Assembly: GCA_031177555.1 (NCBI GenBank) | Contig: JAPSGM010000069.1 | Coordinates: 1-8,466, forward strand | Length of the DNA: 8,466 bases | Direction of reading: 5' to 3' | From: Chloroflexota bacterium | Lineage (GTDB): Bacteria; Chloroflexota; Limnocylindria; QHBO01 | Shown here: piece after piece, positions 1 through 6,398 of the stretch | Layout: every line of letters starts with the position of its first letter | Numbering within the stretch: position 1 is the first letter of the stretch | Program-made: the position numbers and the translations under genes | The notes under the pieces: generated by a model | The model's input: the letters and a program-made list of their open reading frames with translations, nothing else | Database searches by the model: none | What the model was told of the DNA's origin: nothing

Positions 1-737
1 AGGACCGACAGGAAGCTGCGGGTGTCCTCGATGGCCTGTCCCACGGCCGCCGCTCCCCGGACGACCGGGCCGCGGCCGGGTACCATCTGCTCGGCGCCGA
101 GCGCGGCCACGGCGTCCAGCGTGGCTCCCCGCCAATCCCCGATGTGGGCGTCGCCCATGTACGGCGCCGCTTGCGCCTCCACCAGGTCCCCGGCGAAGCA
201 GATGCGCTCCTCCGGCAGCCAGACCACCAGGTCGCCCGACGTGTGCCCGCGCCCCAGGAAGCGCAGCTCGACCCGCCGGTTCCCGAGGTCCAGGATCATC
301 TCACCGTCGAACGTGTGGGTCGGTCTCGTCAGGCCGGGGATCGTCTCCGCGCCCGTGAACAGCCGCGGCATGCGGGCCCGCTCGCTGGCCCAGTCCTCCG
401 CGCCGCGCTCCTCGATGAGCTCGGCCGTCTGTCGGGTGGCGATGATGCGCCCCGCACCGAAGGCCGATGCGCCCAGCACCCGCACGGCATGGTAGTGCGT
501 CAGCACCAGGTCGCCGAAGGGCAGCCCCGAGCGGGTGCGGATGACGTCGATCCAGCCCTGAGCCATGAGGGGGGTGGCACGCGCCTCGATGGCCCCGATG
601 GCATCGGTCCCGATCACGCACCCCACGTTGGGGTCGCCCTGCGCGGTGTAGGCGTACACCCCGTCGGCCAGCTCCTCCAGCGTCGCCTGCTTCTCCTCCA
701 GGTCCGCCGATGACGCAAAGGGCTTAACGCCGCTCAT
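1..737 (-). CDS. MBL-fold metallo-hydrolase (C-terminus cut by window edge)
   Basis: Metallo-beta-lactamase-fold protein, probably a hydrolase; its substrate cannot be told from sequence. 245 residues are visible from the ATG at 737 and no stop is reached before the left edge. Fold motifs appear in order: a THYHAVRVLGA strand-turn (H81, H83), GRGHTSGD (H165), FAGDLVE (D184) and VPGRGP near residue 222. These match the usual HxHxDH, GHTxGS, GD and GHG positions. However, the D and H of the second zinc site are V85 and R86, and the last His is R222, so probably only one metal site is complete. I believe HYHAVRVLGA is typical of one MBL subfamily rather than a unique mutation, but could not check. 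I chose the ATG at 737 over the in-frame ATG at 749 because a TATGAT box ends 7 bases before it, and that box overlaps the 749 start. No signal peptide is seen, so it is probably cytoplasmic. It reads in the same direction as serA but 231 bp downstream, so it is probably a separate transcription unit. Confidence 0.85.
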   Translation of the reverse strand, partial: MSGVKPFASSADLEEKQATLEELADGVYAYTAQGDPNVGCVIGTDAIGAIEARATPLMAQGWIDVIRTRSGLPFGDLVLTHYHAVRVLGASAFGAGRIIATRQTAELIEERGAEDWASERARMPRLFTGAETIPGLTRPTHTFDGEMILDLGNRRVELRFLGRGHTSGDLVVWLPEERICFAGDLVEAQAAPYMGDAHIGDWRGATLDAVAALGAEQMVPGRGPVVRGAAAVGQAIEDTRSFLSV

Positions 738-744
738 GCGGTCG

Positions 745-750
745 ATCATA
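745..750 (-). promoter_or_regulatory. -10 box (TATGAT) for a leaderless MBL-fold gene
   Basis: On the minus strand TATGAT (5 of 6 to TATAAT) is followed by 7 bases and then ATG at 737, so transcription would begin at or next to the start codon. There is no purine-rich ribosome site between box and ATG. A weak -35 candidate (TTCATG) lies 18 bases upstream of the box. The same spacing is found in front of serA in this window, which supports the assignment. It remains an inference without transcript data. Confidence 0.5.
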
Positions 751-902
751 GGCCGATAAGGGCAGGAGCATGAACCGAGTGGTGGCCCGTCTCCTCGCGA
801 ACTACGCGCGGGTGCCCCAGGGGTGGTTGGAAGGGCTGCCGCCGCCCTGGGAGGAGGATCCGGCTCCAAAGGTGGAGGTCCCACCGCTGTCAGGGAGTGG
901 TT

Positions 903-938
903 GTGCGGCAGGTGCTGCACGTGCAGCACGTATTGCAC
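903..938. repeat. Perfect 18-bp palindrome in a 9-bp tandem array
   Basis: Positions 912-929 read GTGCTGCACGTGCAGCAC, identical to its own reverse complement. It sits inside four consecutive 9-base units: GTGCGGCAG (903-911), GTGCTGCAC (912-920), GTGCAGCAC (921-929) and GTATTGCAC (930-938). As RNA it could fold into a 7-bp stem with an ACGT loop, 40 bases past the serA stop. No U-run follows on either strand, so a classical intrinsic terminator is doubtful. A perfect palindrome without a spacer is more like the binding site of a dimeric regulator. In that case it would act on the MBL-fold gene, although it lies about 160 bp upstream of that promoter box. Function is inferred only. Confidence 0.5.
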
Positions 939-968
939 GAGGTCGCCTCGACACTTCGTGAAACGCGG

Positions 969-2567
969 TCAGAGCCCAGGCAGCTCCACAACCCGGACCT
1001 CGACCATGCCGGAGATGTCCCCGAGCTCCGCCAGGACGGCCTCGGGGATCGGCTGGTCGACGCTGACGAACATCATGGCCTCGCCGTGCTCGGAGAGGCG
1101 CGACAGCTCGAGCGAGGAGATGTTGATGCCCGCTGCGGCCAGCGCGGTGCCCACGGATCCCACGATGCCGGGCTGGTCGCGGTGTCGGGTGACGAGCATG
1201 CGGCCGGCGAGCTCGGCGTCGATCTCGAAGCCGTCTACGGCGGCCAGGTGGGGCCGGCCGTGCGCGGTGGAGCCGGCGAGGCGCAACGCGCCCTCGCCTT
1301 CCCCCGTCTCCAGGCTGAGGAGCGAAGCCCATGCGCCGGAGGACTCGGAGCGCGACTCGCGGACCGCCAGCCCTCGCTCGGTCGCCACCAGGTCGGCGTT
1401 CACCGCGTTGACGCGCTGGTCGGTGACCGCCTCCAGGATGGCCGCCAGCACGGCGGTCCGGATGGGCGACGGGTCCCAGCCGCCGATCTCGCCGGCGTAG
1501 GTCAGGGCCACGCAGTCGAAGGCGGCCGGCGACAGCTGGCGCGCCAGGATCGCCATGCGCCGGCCAAGGTCGACGTAGGGGCGCAGGCGGGGCGCGACGT
1601 CCGGCGCCACTGCCGGGGCGTTGACGGCGTAGATCGGGGTGACCCCGGCCAGGGCCTCCAGCAGCTGCTCGGCCATCTCCACCGCCACGCGTTCCTGTGC
1701 CTCTGCGGTCGATGCACCGAGGTGCGGGGTGAGGACCGTGTTCGGCGCGGAGCGGAGCGGGTTGTCGGGCGCCATCGGTTCGGTAGCGTAGACGTCGATC
1801 GCGGCGCCGGCCAGGTGGCCGGAGGCGAGGGCATCGGCCAGGGCGGCCTCATCCACGATGCCGCCACGCGCCACGTTGAGCAGCCGAGCTCCGGGCTTCA
1901 TGGCCTCGATCTCGGCCCGCCCGATCAAGCCGCGGGTCTGCGGCGTGAGGGGCAGGTGCACCGTGATCACGTCCGAGCGCTGCAGCAGCTCCAGCAGCCC
2001 GACCAGGCGCGCCCCGTGCTCGGACGCCTGCTCAGCTGTCAGGTACGGGTCGTGGGCCAGAACCCGCATCTCGAACCCGTTCGCCCGCCGGGCGACCGCC
2101 TTCCCGATCTTCCCGAGCCCGATGATGCCCAGGGCCCGATGCCGCAGCTCCGAGCCGGTGTGGCGGCTGCGCTCCCACTCACCGGCGCGAACCGATGCAT
2201 CGGCGGCGGGGATGCGGCGATGCAGGGCCAGCATCATTGCCATGGTGTGCTCCGCGGCGGCGATGGTGTTGCCGGTGGGGGCGTTGACCACCATCACGCC
2301 GGCACGGGTCGCGGCGTCCAGGTCGATCCGATCCGTCCCCACGGAAGCGACGCCCACCGCCGACAGCCGCGGAGCGGCGGCGGCGAGCAGGTCGGCATCG
2401 ACGCGGGTCTGGGACCGGACGACCAGGGCGTCCCAGCCCCCGTCCTCGGTGAGCGCCTTGAGCATGGCCGCCCGGTCTAGGTTCAGCCGGACGTCGGTCT
2501 CGTGCGCCGCGGAGAGGACGTCGACGCCGGCCGCCGCGACCGGCTCGACCACGAGGATGCGAGCCAC
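969..2567 (-). CDS. serA: D-3-phosphoglycerate dehydrogenase
   Basis: Catalyses NAD-dependent oxidation of 3-phosphoglycerate to 3-phosphohydroxypyruvate, the first step of phosphorylated serine synthesis, in the cytoplasm. The protein has 532 residues, the usual size of the long SerA type with an extra domain. The substrate-binding half lies at about 1-100 and 290-318, and the Rossmann domain at about 101-289 with GLGKIG at 150-155. The catalytic set is R234 (NVARGG), E263 (ATEP) and H282 (PHLGAST). An allosteric substrate-binding (ASB) domain spans about 319-455. A C-terminal ACT domain at about 457-532 (RHRDQPGIVGSVG) normally gives serine feedback inhibition in this family. The start is the GTG at 2567, whose product opens with ARILVVEP as in the family. 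The frame stays open further upstream to 3224, but that part lies antisense to the secreted-protein gene and has no family match. No ribosome site precedes the GTG; TACACT lies 7 bases upstream, suggesting a leaderless mRNA. It is divergent from the secreted protease-like gene. Confidence 0.96.
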   Translation of the reverse strand: MARILVVEPVAAAGVDVLSAAHETDVRLNLDRAAMLKALTEDGGWDALVVRSQTRVDADLLAAAAPRLSAVGVASVGTDRIDLDAATRAGVMVVNAPTGNTIAAAEHTMAMMLALHRRIPAADASVRAGEWERSRHTGSELRHRALGIIGLGKIGKAVARRANGFEMRVLAHDPYLTAEQASEHGARLVGLLELLQRSDVITVHLPLTPQTRGLIGRAEIEAMKPGARLLNVARGGIVDEAALADALASGHLAGAAIDVYATEPMAPDNPLRSAPNTVLTPHLGASTAEAQERVAVEMAEQLLEALAGVTPIYAVNAPAVAPDVAPRLRPYVDLGRRMAILARQLSPAAFDCVALTYAGEIGGWDPSPIRTAVLAAILEAVTDQRVNAVNADLVATERGLAVRESRSESSGAWASLLSLETGEGEGALRLAGSTAHGRPHLAAVDGFEIDAELAGRMLVTRHRDQPGIVGSVGTALAAAGINISSLELSRLSEHGEAMMFVSVDQPIPEAVLAELGDISGMVEVRVVELPGL

Positions 2568-2574
2568 GCAGGCG

Positions 2575-2580
2575 AGTGTA
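2575..2580 (-). promoter_or_regulatory. -10 box (TACACT) for leaderless serA
   Basis: On the minus strand TACACT is followed by CGCCTGC and then the serA GTG at 2567, a 7-base gap that places the expected transcript start at the start codon. No Shine-Dalgarno sequence is present. No good -35 hexamer lies 16-18 bases upstream; a TTGTCG further up is too distant, with about 26 bases between. It sits in the 126-bp divergent region shared with the plus-strand gene. Confidence 0.5.
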
Positions 2581-2674
2581 GCCCGGGGCCGATGAAAATT
2601 CGGTATCGACAATCGGCGAGACTGCCGCCACAATGCGCGCGCCGGAGTGCCCCGCCCGGCCGACTGCAACTGGG

Positions 2675-2680
2675 TACTTT
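2675..2680 (+). promoter_or_regulatory. Possible -10 box (TACTTT) and purine-rich ribosome site for the secreted protein
   Basis: TACTTT (TANNNT pattern) lies 13 bases before the ATG at 2694. The bases between (2681-2693) are a purine-rich run, GGAAGAGGGGGAG, which could serve as a Shine-Dalgarno region. If the box is the true -10, the transcript would start within that run and be nearly leaderless. If a promoter further upstream is used, the run acts as a ribosome site. No -35 match was found 16-18 bases upstream. Confidence 0.3.
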
Positions 2681-2693
2681 GGAAGAGGGGGAG

Positions 2694-5507
2694 ATGCCCG
2701 CACCCGAGCCCGCAGCCGGCCGCGGCCGCGCACGACTGGCCCTGCTCGCCCCGTTCATCCCGCTGCTCGTCCTGTTCGCCGCCATGGGCGCTACCGAGGC
2801 GTTCGCTCGCGATCCGGACCGTCCCCCGGCAGCCGATCAGCGCTTCAGGGCTGCCCCCGACCACGTCAACGAGGCGATGGGGCTCGTCCGGTCCGAGGCC
2901 TGCACGGGCCTTCTCACGGCTCGCGCCTTCGTCAACGAACGCAGCCGTGCCGACGGACGGGCGGCCGGATGCACGCACGGCGTGGACCTCTACGTCGCCG
3001 ACGCCGCGGCCGTGAGCCTGACCGCCGAGGACGAGCTGCCCCCTGTGCCGACACCGCCCGGCATCCCGTGCTATGGCAGCGGCCCCTACGTCAAGGTGTT
3101 CTACATCTACGACAAGAACGGGTCGTCCAAGCTCAGCACGCGCAAGCCGCTGATCCGCGAGATCGTAGCGCACGCCGACAAGGTGATCGACGACTCGGCG
3201 AGGCAGAGCGATGCGCGACGCCACGTGCGCTGGCTCATGGCCTCAGGCTGCAAGCTGCGGGTGACCGCCGTCGGGGCCAACCTCGGCTACGACGTCACGA
3301 CGCTCCGGTTCAACCTGATGGACCGCGGGCTGCTTAGCCCCAACCAGAAGGGCCTGGCCTTTACCGAGGGGTCGGGCTTCGGCTCATGCTCGGGCATCGC
3401 CGAGGTCTGGCCGGACGACCGTGCCGGCAGCAACAACATGAACAACGACGGCGGGCTCCTGGCGCTCGTGTACGCGGGCTGCTGGACGCAGGGCGAGGGG
3501 GTCTTGATGGGAACCGAAGTGGCCACGCACGAGCTGGTTCACACGCTGGGCGGCGTCCAGCCGTCGGCGCCCAACGCCACGCAGTACTTCCACTGCACCG
3601 ACGAGGCGGACGTCATGTGCTACGAGGACGGAAGCGGCGAGGCACTGCGCGACGTGTGCACGCCCACTATCCCCGAGCGCCTGGATTGCCGGCGCAATGA
3701 CTACTTCAACCCGAAGCCGCGAGACGGCAGCTATCTCGACAAGCACTGGAACACGGCCACCAACCGCTTCCTGGCGAAGGTCTCGCCCGGCGGCTGGGAT
3801 CGGCTGCACCGCCCCAGCGTCTCGATCCAGGCCACGGGGAGCACCGTGTCCGGCGTGGCCGTCTTCACCGCTAACGCCACCGCGCCGTCGGGCGCCTCGA
3901 TCGACGAGGTCGCGTGGGAGGTGAACGGCAAGTACGTGGGCAGCGACAGCTCCTCGCCGTATCGCCTCAGCCTGAACACATTCCCCGAGAACGGTGGCTA
4001 CAGCAACGGGCAGTCGATCACGGTCGTCGCACACGCGGTGGACAACTACTTCCGCTGGAAGTCCTCCTCCCCGCGCAGGGTGACCGTCGACAACCCCCGG
4101 ATCCGCCTGCTCGAGCCGACAAGTTACGAGTCCGCCACCGGCGACATGCCGTGGTCGGCGAAGGCCAGCGCCCCGGACGGCCGGACCGTGAGCCAGGTCG
4201 AGCTTCTCGTCAACGGCACCGTGCGCGGCACGGACACGACCGCTCCCTTCGGCGGGACCTGGGATGCCAGGCCGTACAGCGGCGAGTACGCGGTCAACGT
4301 CAAGGTGCGCGTCACCGACTCCGGCGGCACCACCCGCAGCAGCGCGCAGCGCGTGGTGTACATCGGCGTGCCGACCGTCGAGCTGCTGAACCCGAACCCC
4401 GCAGCAGGGACGCAGACCGTCGCGGACGACGCCGTGCTGCTGGCGGCCGTCCCGCACCCGGTCCTCGGCAGCGGCGTCGATCGGGTGGAGTTCCGCGTGA
4501 ACGGCAACCTGGTCGGAACCGATAGCTCGGCGCCGTACACGCACCTGTACGACACCTCGGGCGTGGCCGGCGGCGAGGAGCTGAGCGTCAGGGCCCGCTT
4601 CGTGGACGACCGCGGACAGGCCGCCACGTCGGACGAGGGCGTCGTGCTGGTGGAGCACACCGATCACGCCGTGACGCTCCAGGCCCCCGTCGCGCGGGCG
4701 ACGGTCAGCGGCGAAGTGACGCTGGAGGCGTCGCCCGCTCCCGGCGGCGACGCATCGGTCTCGTCCGTCACCTTCGTGGTTGACGGCATGGAGGTGGCCT
4801 ACGCCTACGAGGCGCCCTGGCAGGCGACGTGGACCACCGACGACGGGTGGACGCAGAACGGCCCGCACGTGGTCTCGGCCCGTGCCGAGATCAACGACGG
4901 TTCGACGTGGTACGTCACGCAGTCGCCGGGGACCGTGGTCAACGTGAACAACCCGCAGGCGGCCGTGGCCATCTCAACCCCGGCGGCTGGGAGCACGCTC
5001 AGGGGGAAGGTGACGCTGACGGCGTCCGTCCCGTCATCGGCAGGCGGGGTGTGGGACGTCTCGTTCTACGCCGGCCAGCTGTACCTGGGCTCCGACTTCG
5101 ACGGGGTCGCCCCGTACTCCGCGACGTGGGACACGCGCGCCGCGCACGACGGGTCGGTGCCGGTGCGCGCCGTGGTGTCGACGGACGTGGGGGTGCTGGA
5201 GTCGCCGGTGGTCAGCGTCACCGTGGCGAACACCCGCGTCGCGCTGACCAAGCCGGCGAACGGCGCCACCGTGAGTGGCAAGATCACGCTGGCCGCCAGC
5301 GCCAGGACCGACCTGGAGACCAGGGTGGAGTGGGTGAGGTTCTACGTCGACGGCAAGCAGGTCGCGCGCGACCGGTCGAGCCCGTACAGCGTGGCGTGGA
5401 GGTCGGCGAGCGTTCCCGACGGCACCCATAAGATCAAGGCGGTCCTCGTCACGACCGACGGCCGCAAGGTGACCTCCACGCAGCGAACCATCACCGTCAA
5501 CAACTGA
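2694..5507 (+). CDS. Secreted metzincin-like metalloprotease-type protein with six Ig-like repeats
   Basis: Exported protein of 937 residues. Residues 1-38 look like a signal peptide: Arg-rich n-region, hydrophobic core around 15-31 (ALLAPFIPLLVLF) and likely cleavage after EAFA. Residues 39-370 form a domain with ten cysteines and a zinc-protease signature HELVH (H279, E280, H283) followed by TLGGVQ. HCTDEADVMCY follows at 300-310, where DVMCY resembles the Met-turn of metzincins. The standard third ligand of HExxHxxGxxH is Q289 here, so H300 or D303 may serve instead. Later signatures are DYFNP (336-340) and YLDKHWNTATNRFL (347-360). Residues 374-937 hold six Ig-like repeats of about 91-98 residues, beginning near 374, 468, 559, 656, 754 and 847. 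Each has a VSGxVTLxAS-like strand, then V(D/N)GxxVGxDxxAPY. This tail has no cysteine and no sortase motif or C-terminal membrane helix. The ATG at 2694 is chosen over in-frame ATGs at 2502 and 2592 because it places the signal peptide at the N-terminus and follows a purine-rich run. The substrate is unknown; proteolysis or binding of surface polymers is inferred. Confidence 0.85.
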   Translation: MPAPEPAAGRGRARLALLAPFIPLLVLFAAMGATEAFARDPDRPPAADQRFRAAPDHVNEAMGLVRSEACTGLLTARAFVNERSRADGRAAGCTHGVDLYVADAAAVSLTAEDELPPVPTPPGIPCYGSGPYVKVFYIYDKNGSSKLSTRKPLIREIVAHADKVIDDSARQSDARRHVRWLMASGCKLRVTAVGANLGYDVTTLRFNLMDRGLLSPNQKGLAFTEGSGFGSCSGIAEVWPDDRAGSNNMNNDGGLLALVYAGCWTQGEGVLMGTEVATHELVHTLGGVQPSAPNATQYFHCTDEADVMCYEDGSGEALRDVCTPTIPERLDCRRNDYFNPKPRDGSYLDKHWNTATNRFLAKVSPGGWDRLHRPSVSIQATGSTVSGVAVFTANATAPSGASIDEVAWEVNGKYVGSDSSSPYRLSLNTFPENGGYSNGQSITVVAHAVDNYFRWKSSSPRRVTVDNPRIRLLEPTSYESATGDMPWSAKASAPDGRTVSQVELLVNGTVRGTDTTAPFGGTWDARPYSGEYAVNVKVRVTDSGGTTRSSAQRVVYIGVPTVELLNPNPAAGTQTVADDAVLLAAVPHPVLGSGVDRVEFRVNGNLVGTDSSAPYTHLYDTSGVAGGEELSVRARFVDDRGQAATSDEGVVLVEHTDHAVTLQAPVARATVSGEVTLEASPAPGGDASVSSVTFVVDGMEVAYAYEAPWQATWTTDDGWTQNGPHVVSARAEINDGSTWYVTQSPGTVVNVNNPQAAVAISTPAAGSTLRGKVTLTASVPSSAGGVWDVSFYAGQLYLGSDFDGVAPYSATWDTRAAHDGSVPVRAVVSTDVGVLESPVVSVTVANTRVALTKPANGATVSGKITLAASARTDLETRVEWVRFYVDGKQVARDRSSPYSVAWRSASVPDGTHKIKAVLVTTDGRKVTSTQRTITVNN

Positions 5508-5528
5508 GCGCATCGCGGCGCTTCGCGC

Positions 5529-5534
5529 TAAGGT
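5529..5534 (+). promoter_or_regulatory. -10-like box (TAAGGT) before the phosphoesterase gene
   Basis: TAAGGT lies 6 bases before the ATG at 5541, with no Shine-Dalgarno sequence between. The pattern matches the leaderless layout seen before serA and the MBL-fold gene. It falls in the 33-bp gap after the secreted-protein stop, so the phosphoesterase may have its own start even if it is also read through from upstream. The upstream part of the gap (5507-5529) is GC-rich and can form weak short hairpins, but has no T-tract. Confidence 0.4.
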
Positions 5535-5540
5535 TCGCGC

Positions 5541-6398
5541 ATGGGGGTGCTGTCGGCGCTGATCGCGTTCGTCTTCAGCGTCACCCCGGCGGCCCTGCCC
5601 GGCGTCTCCGCCGAGGAGCCCGCGGTCACGCTGGTGGGTGCCGGGGACATTGCCGGATGCGCCTGGCATGCCGACGAGGCGACCGCGGACCTGCTCGACA
5701 CGATCGGCGGCACGGTCTTCACTACCGGTGACAACGCGTACCCGTCGGGGACGGCGGCCGAGTTCGCCGACTGCTACCGGCCCACCTGGGGCCGGCACCG
5801 CGACCGTACCAAGCCGAGTCCGGGCAACCACGACTACCGGACGGAGGATGCAGCCGGGTACTTCGGATACTTCCGCAAGCGGGCGGGGCCGGAGGATCGC
5901 GGGTACTACGCCTACACCCGCGGCGCGTGGCGGATCTACAGCCTGAATTCCGAGGTCCTCTCGGACGCGCAGCTTGCCTGGCTGAAGGCCGACCTCGAGG
6001 CGCACCGGACGCGCTGCAGCCTGGCGTACTGGCACCGCCCGCTCTTCAGCTCCGGGGAGCACGGCAACTCCGGCGAGGTGAAGCAGCTGTGGCGGCGACT
6101 CTATCGGGCCGGCGTCGAAGCCGTGCTCAACGGGCATGACCACGATTACGAGCGATTCGCACCCATGCGACCGGACGGTACGCGCACGTGGCGTGGCATC
6201 CGCCAGTTCGTGGTGGGCACCGGTGGGGCGGGCCTGCGCGGCTTCGACGAGATCCAACCGCACTCCGTCGAGCGCAACGCGACCGCCCACGGCGTCCTGA
6301 AGCTGCGCCTGAAGGACGGCGCCTACGCGTGGCGATTCATCAGCGTGGATGGCTCCTACAGCGACACCGGCTCGGCGCGCTGCCACGGGCGGCCCTAG
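5541..6398 (+). CDS. Secreted calcineurin-like metallophosphoesterase
   Basis: Predicted exported phosphoesterase of 285 residues, hydrolysing phosphate mono- or diesters with a two-metal centre; the substrate is not evident. A signal peptide occupies about residues 1-24 (hydrophobic 3-20, cleavage near GVSA-EE). The five calcineurin-like motifs occur in order: AGDIAG (D36), TTGDNAYPSG (D64, N65, Y67), PGNHDY (N96, H97, D98), YWHRPLFSSG (H165) and NGHDHDYERF (H199, H201). The GDNAYP and GHDHxYER forms resemble the purple-acid-phosphatase-like branch, but the length is that of a lone catalytic domain without the fibronectin domain of plant enzymes. Four cysteines (40, 78, 159, 281) could form two disulfides outside the cytoplasm. 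It starts 33 bp after the secreted Ig-repeat protein and may be co-transcribed or use its own TAAGGT box. Its TAG stop overlaps the TAG stop of the convergent sugar dehydrogenase gene. Confidence 0.92.
   Translation: MGVLSALIAFVFSVTPAALPGVSAEEPAVTLVGAGDIAGCAWHADEATADLLDTIGGTVFTTGDNAYPSGTAAEFADCYRPTWGRHRDRTKPSPGNHDYRTEDAAGYFGYFRKRAGPEDRGYYAYTRGAWRIYSLNSEVLSDAQLAWLKADLEAHRTRCSLAYWHRPLFSSGEHGNSGEVKQLWRRLYRAGVEAVLNGHDHDYERFAPMRPDGTRTWRGIRQFVVGTGGAGLRGFDEIQPHSVERNATAHGVLKLRLKDGAYAWRFISVDGSYSDTGSARCHGRP
6395..6398. other. Shared CTAG: overlapping stops of two convergent genes
   Basis: The tetranucleotide CTAG gives TAG on the plus strand (6396-6398, end of the phosphoesterase gene) and TAG on the minus strand (6397-6395, end of the sugar dehydrogenase gene). 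The two genes therefore overlap by 4 bp, with no intergenic space for a terminator. Any termination must occur inside the opposite gene or by Rho. Confidence 0.95.

Larger units (their letters stand above)
738..968. other. Intergenic region between serA and the MBL-fold gene
   Basis: This 231-bp gap lies after the serA stop and before the MBL-fold gene, both on the minus strand. It holds the TATGAT promoter box at its left end and an 18-bp palindrome at 912-929. It also has a weak 5-bp hairpin (GGTGG at 871-875 pairing with CCACC at 881-885). No T-tract follows any hairpin on the minus strand, so no clear intrinsic terminator for serA is present. A 63-codon plus-strand reading frame (770-961) spans most of it. 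AGGAG sits only 1 base before its ATG and no family is recognised, so I do not call it a gene. Confidence 0.5.

Noticed and set aside
871..885. GGTGG/CCACC hairpin as the serA terminator
   Set aside because: A 5-bp stem about 85 bases after the stop, with no U-tract on the minus strand, is too weak to call.
770..961. 63-codon plus-strand reading frame in the gap after serA
   Set aside because: AGGAG is only 1 base from the ATG, no family or domain is recognised, and the C-terminal half simply translates the 9-bp palindromic array into Ala/Arg repeats.
897..2480. 527-codon open frame on the plus strand opposite serA
   Set aside because: It is a GC-rich antisense shadow: rich in Gly, Arg, His and Gln with no motifs, opposite an unmistakable serA.
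2502..2693. N-terminal extension of the secreted protein from the ATG at 2502 or 2592
   Set aside because: It would bury the signal peptide 34-64 residues inside the chain, and the first part overlaps the serA coding start.
2568..3224. Long upstream extension of the serA frame on the minus strand
   Set aside because: It runs antisense through the promoter and signal-peptide region of the secreted protein, has no family similarity, and SerA homologues begin at the GTG at 2567.
5507..5529. GC-rich inverted repeat after the secreted-protein stop as a terminator
   Set aside because: Stems are only 4-5 bp, the loop is not a stable tetraloop and no T-run follows; the pattern is expected by chance at this GC content.
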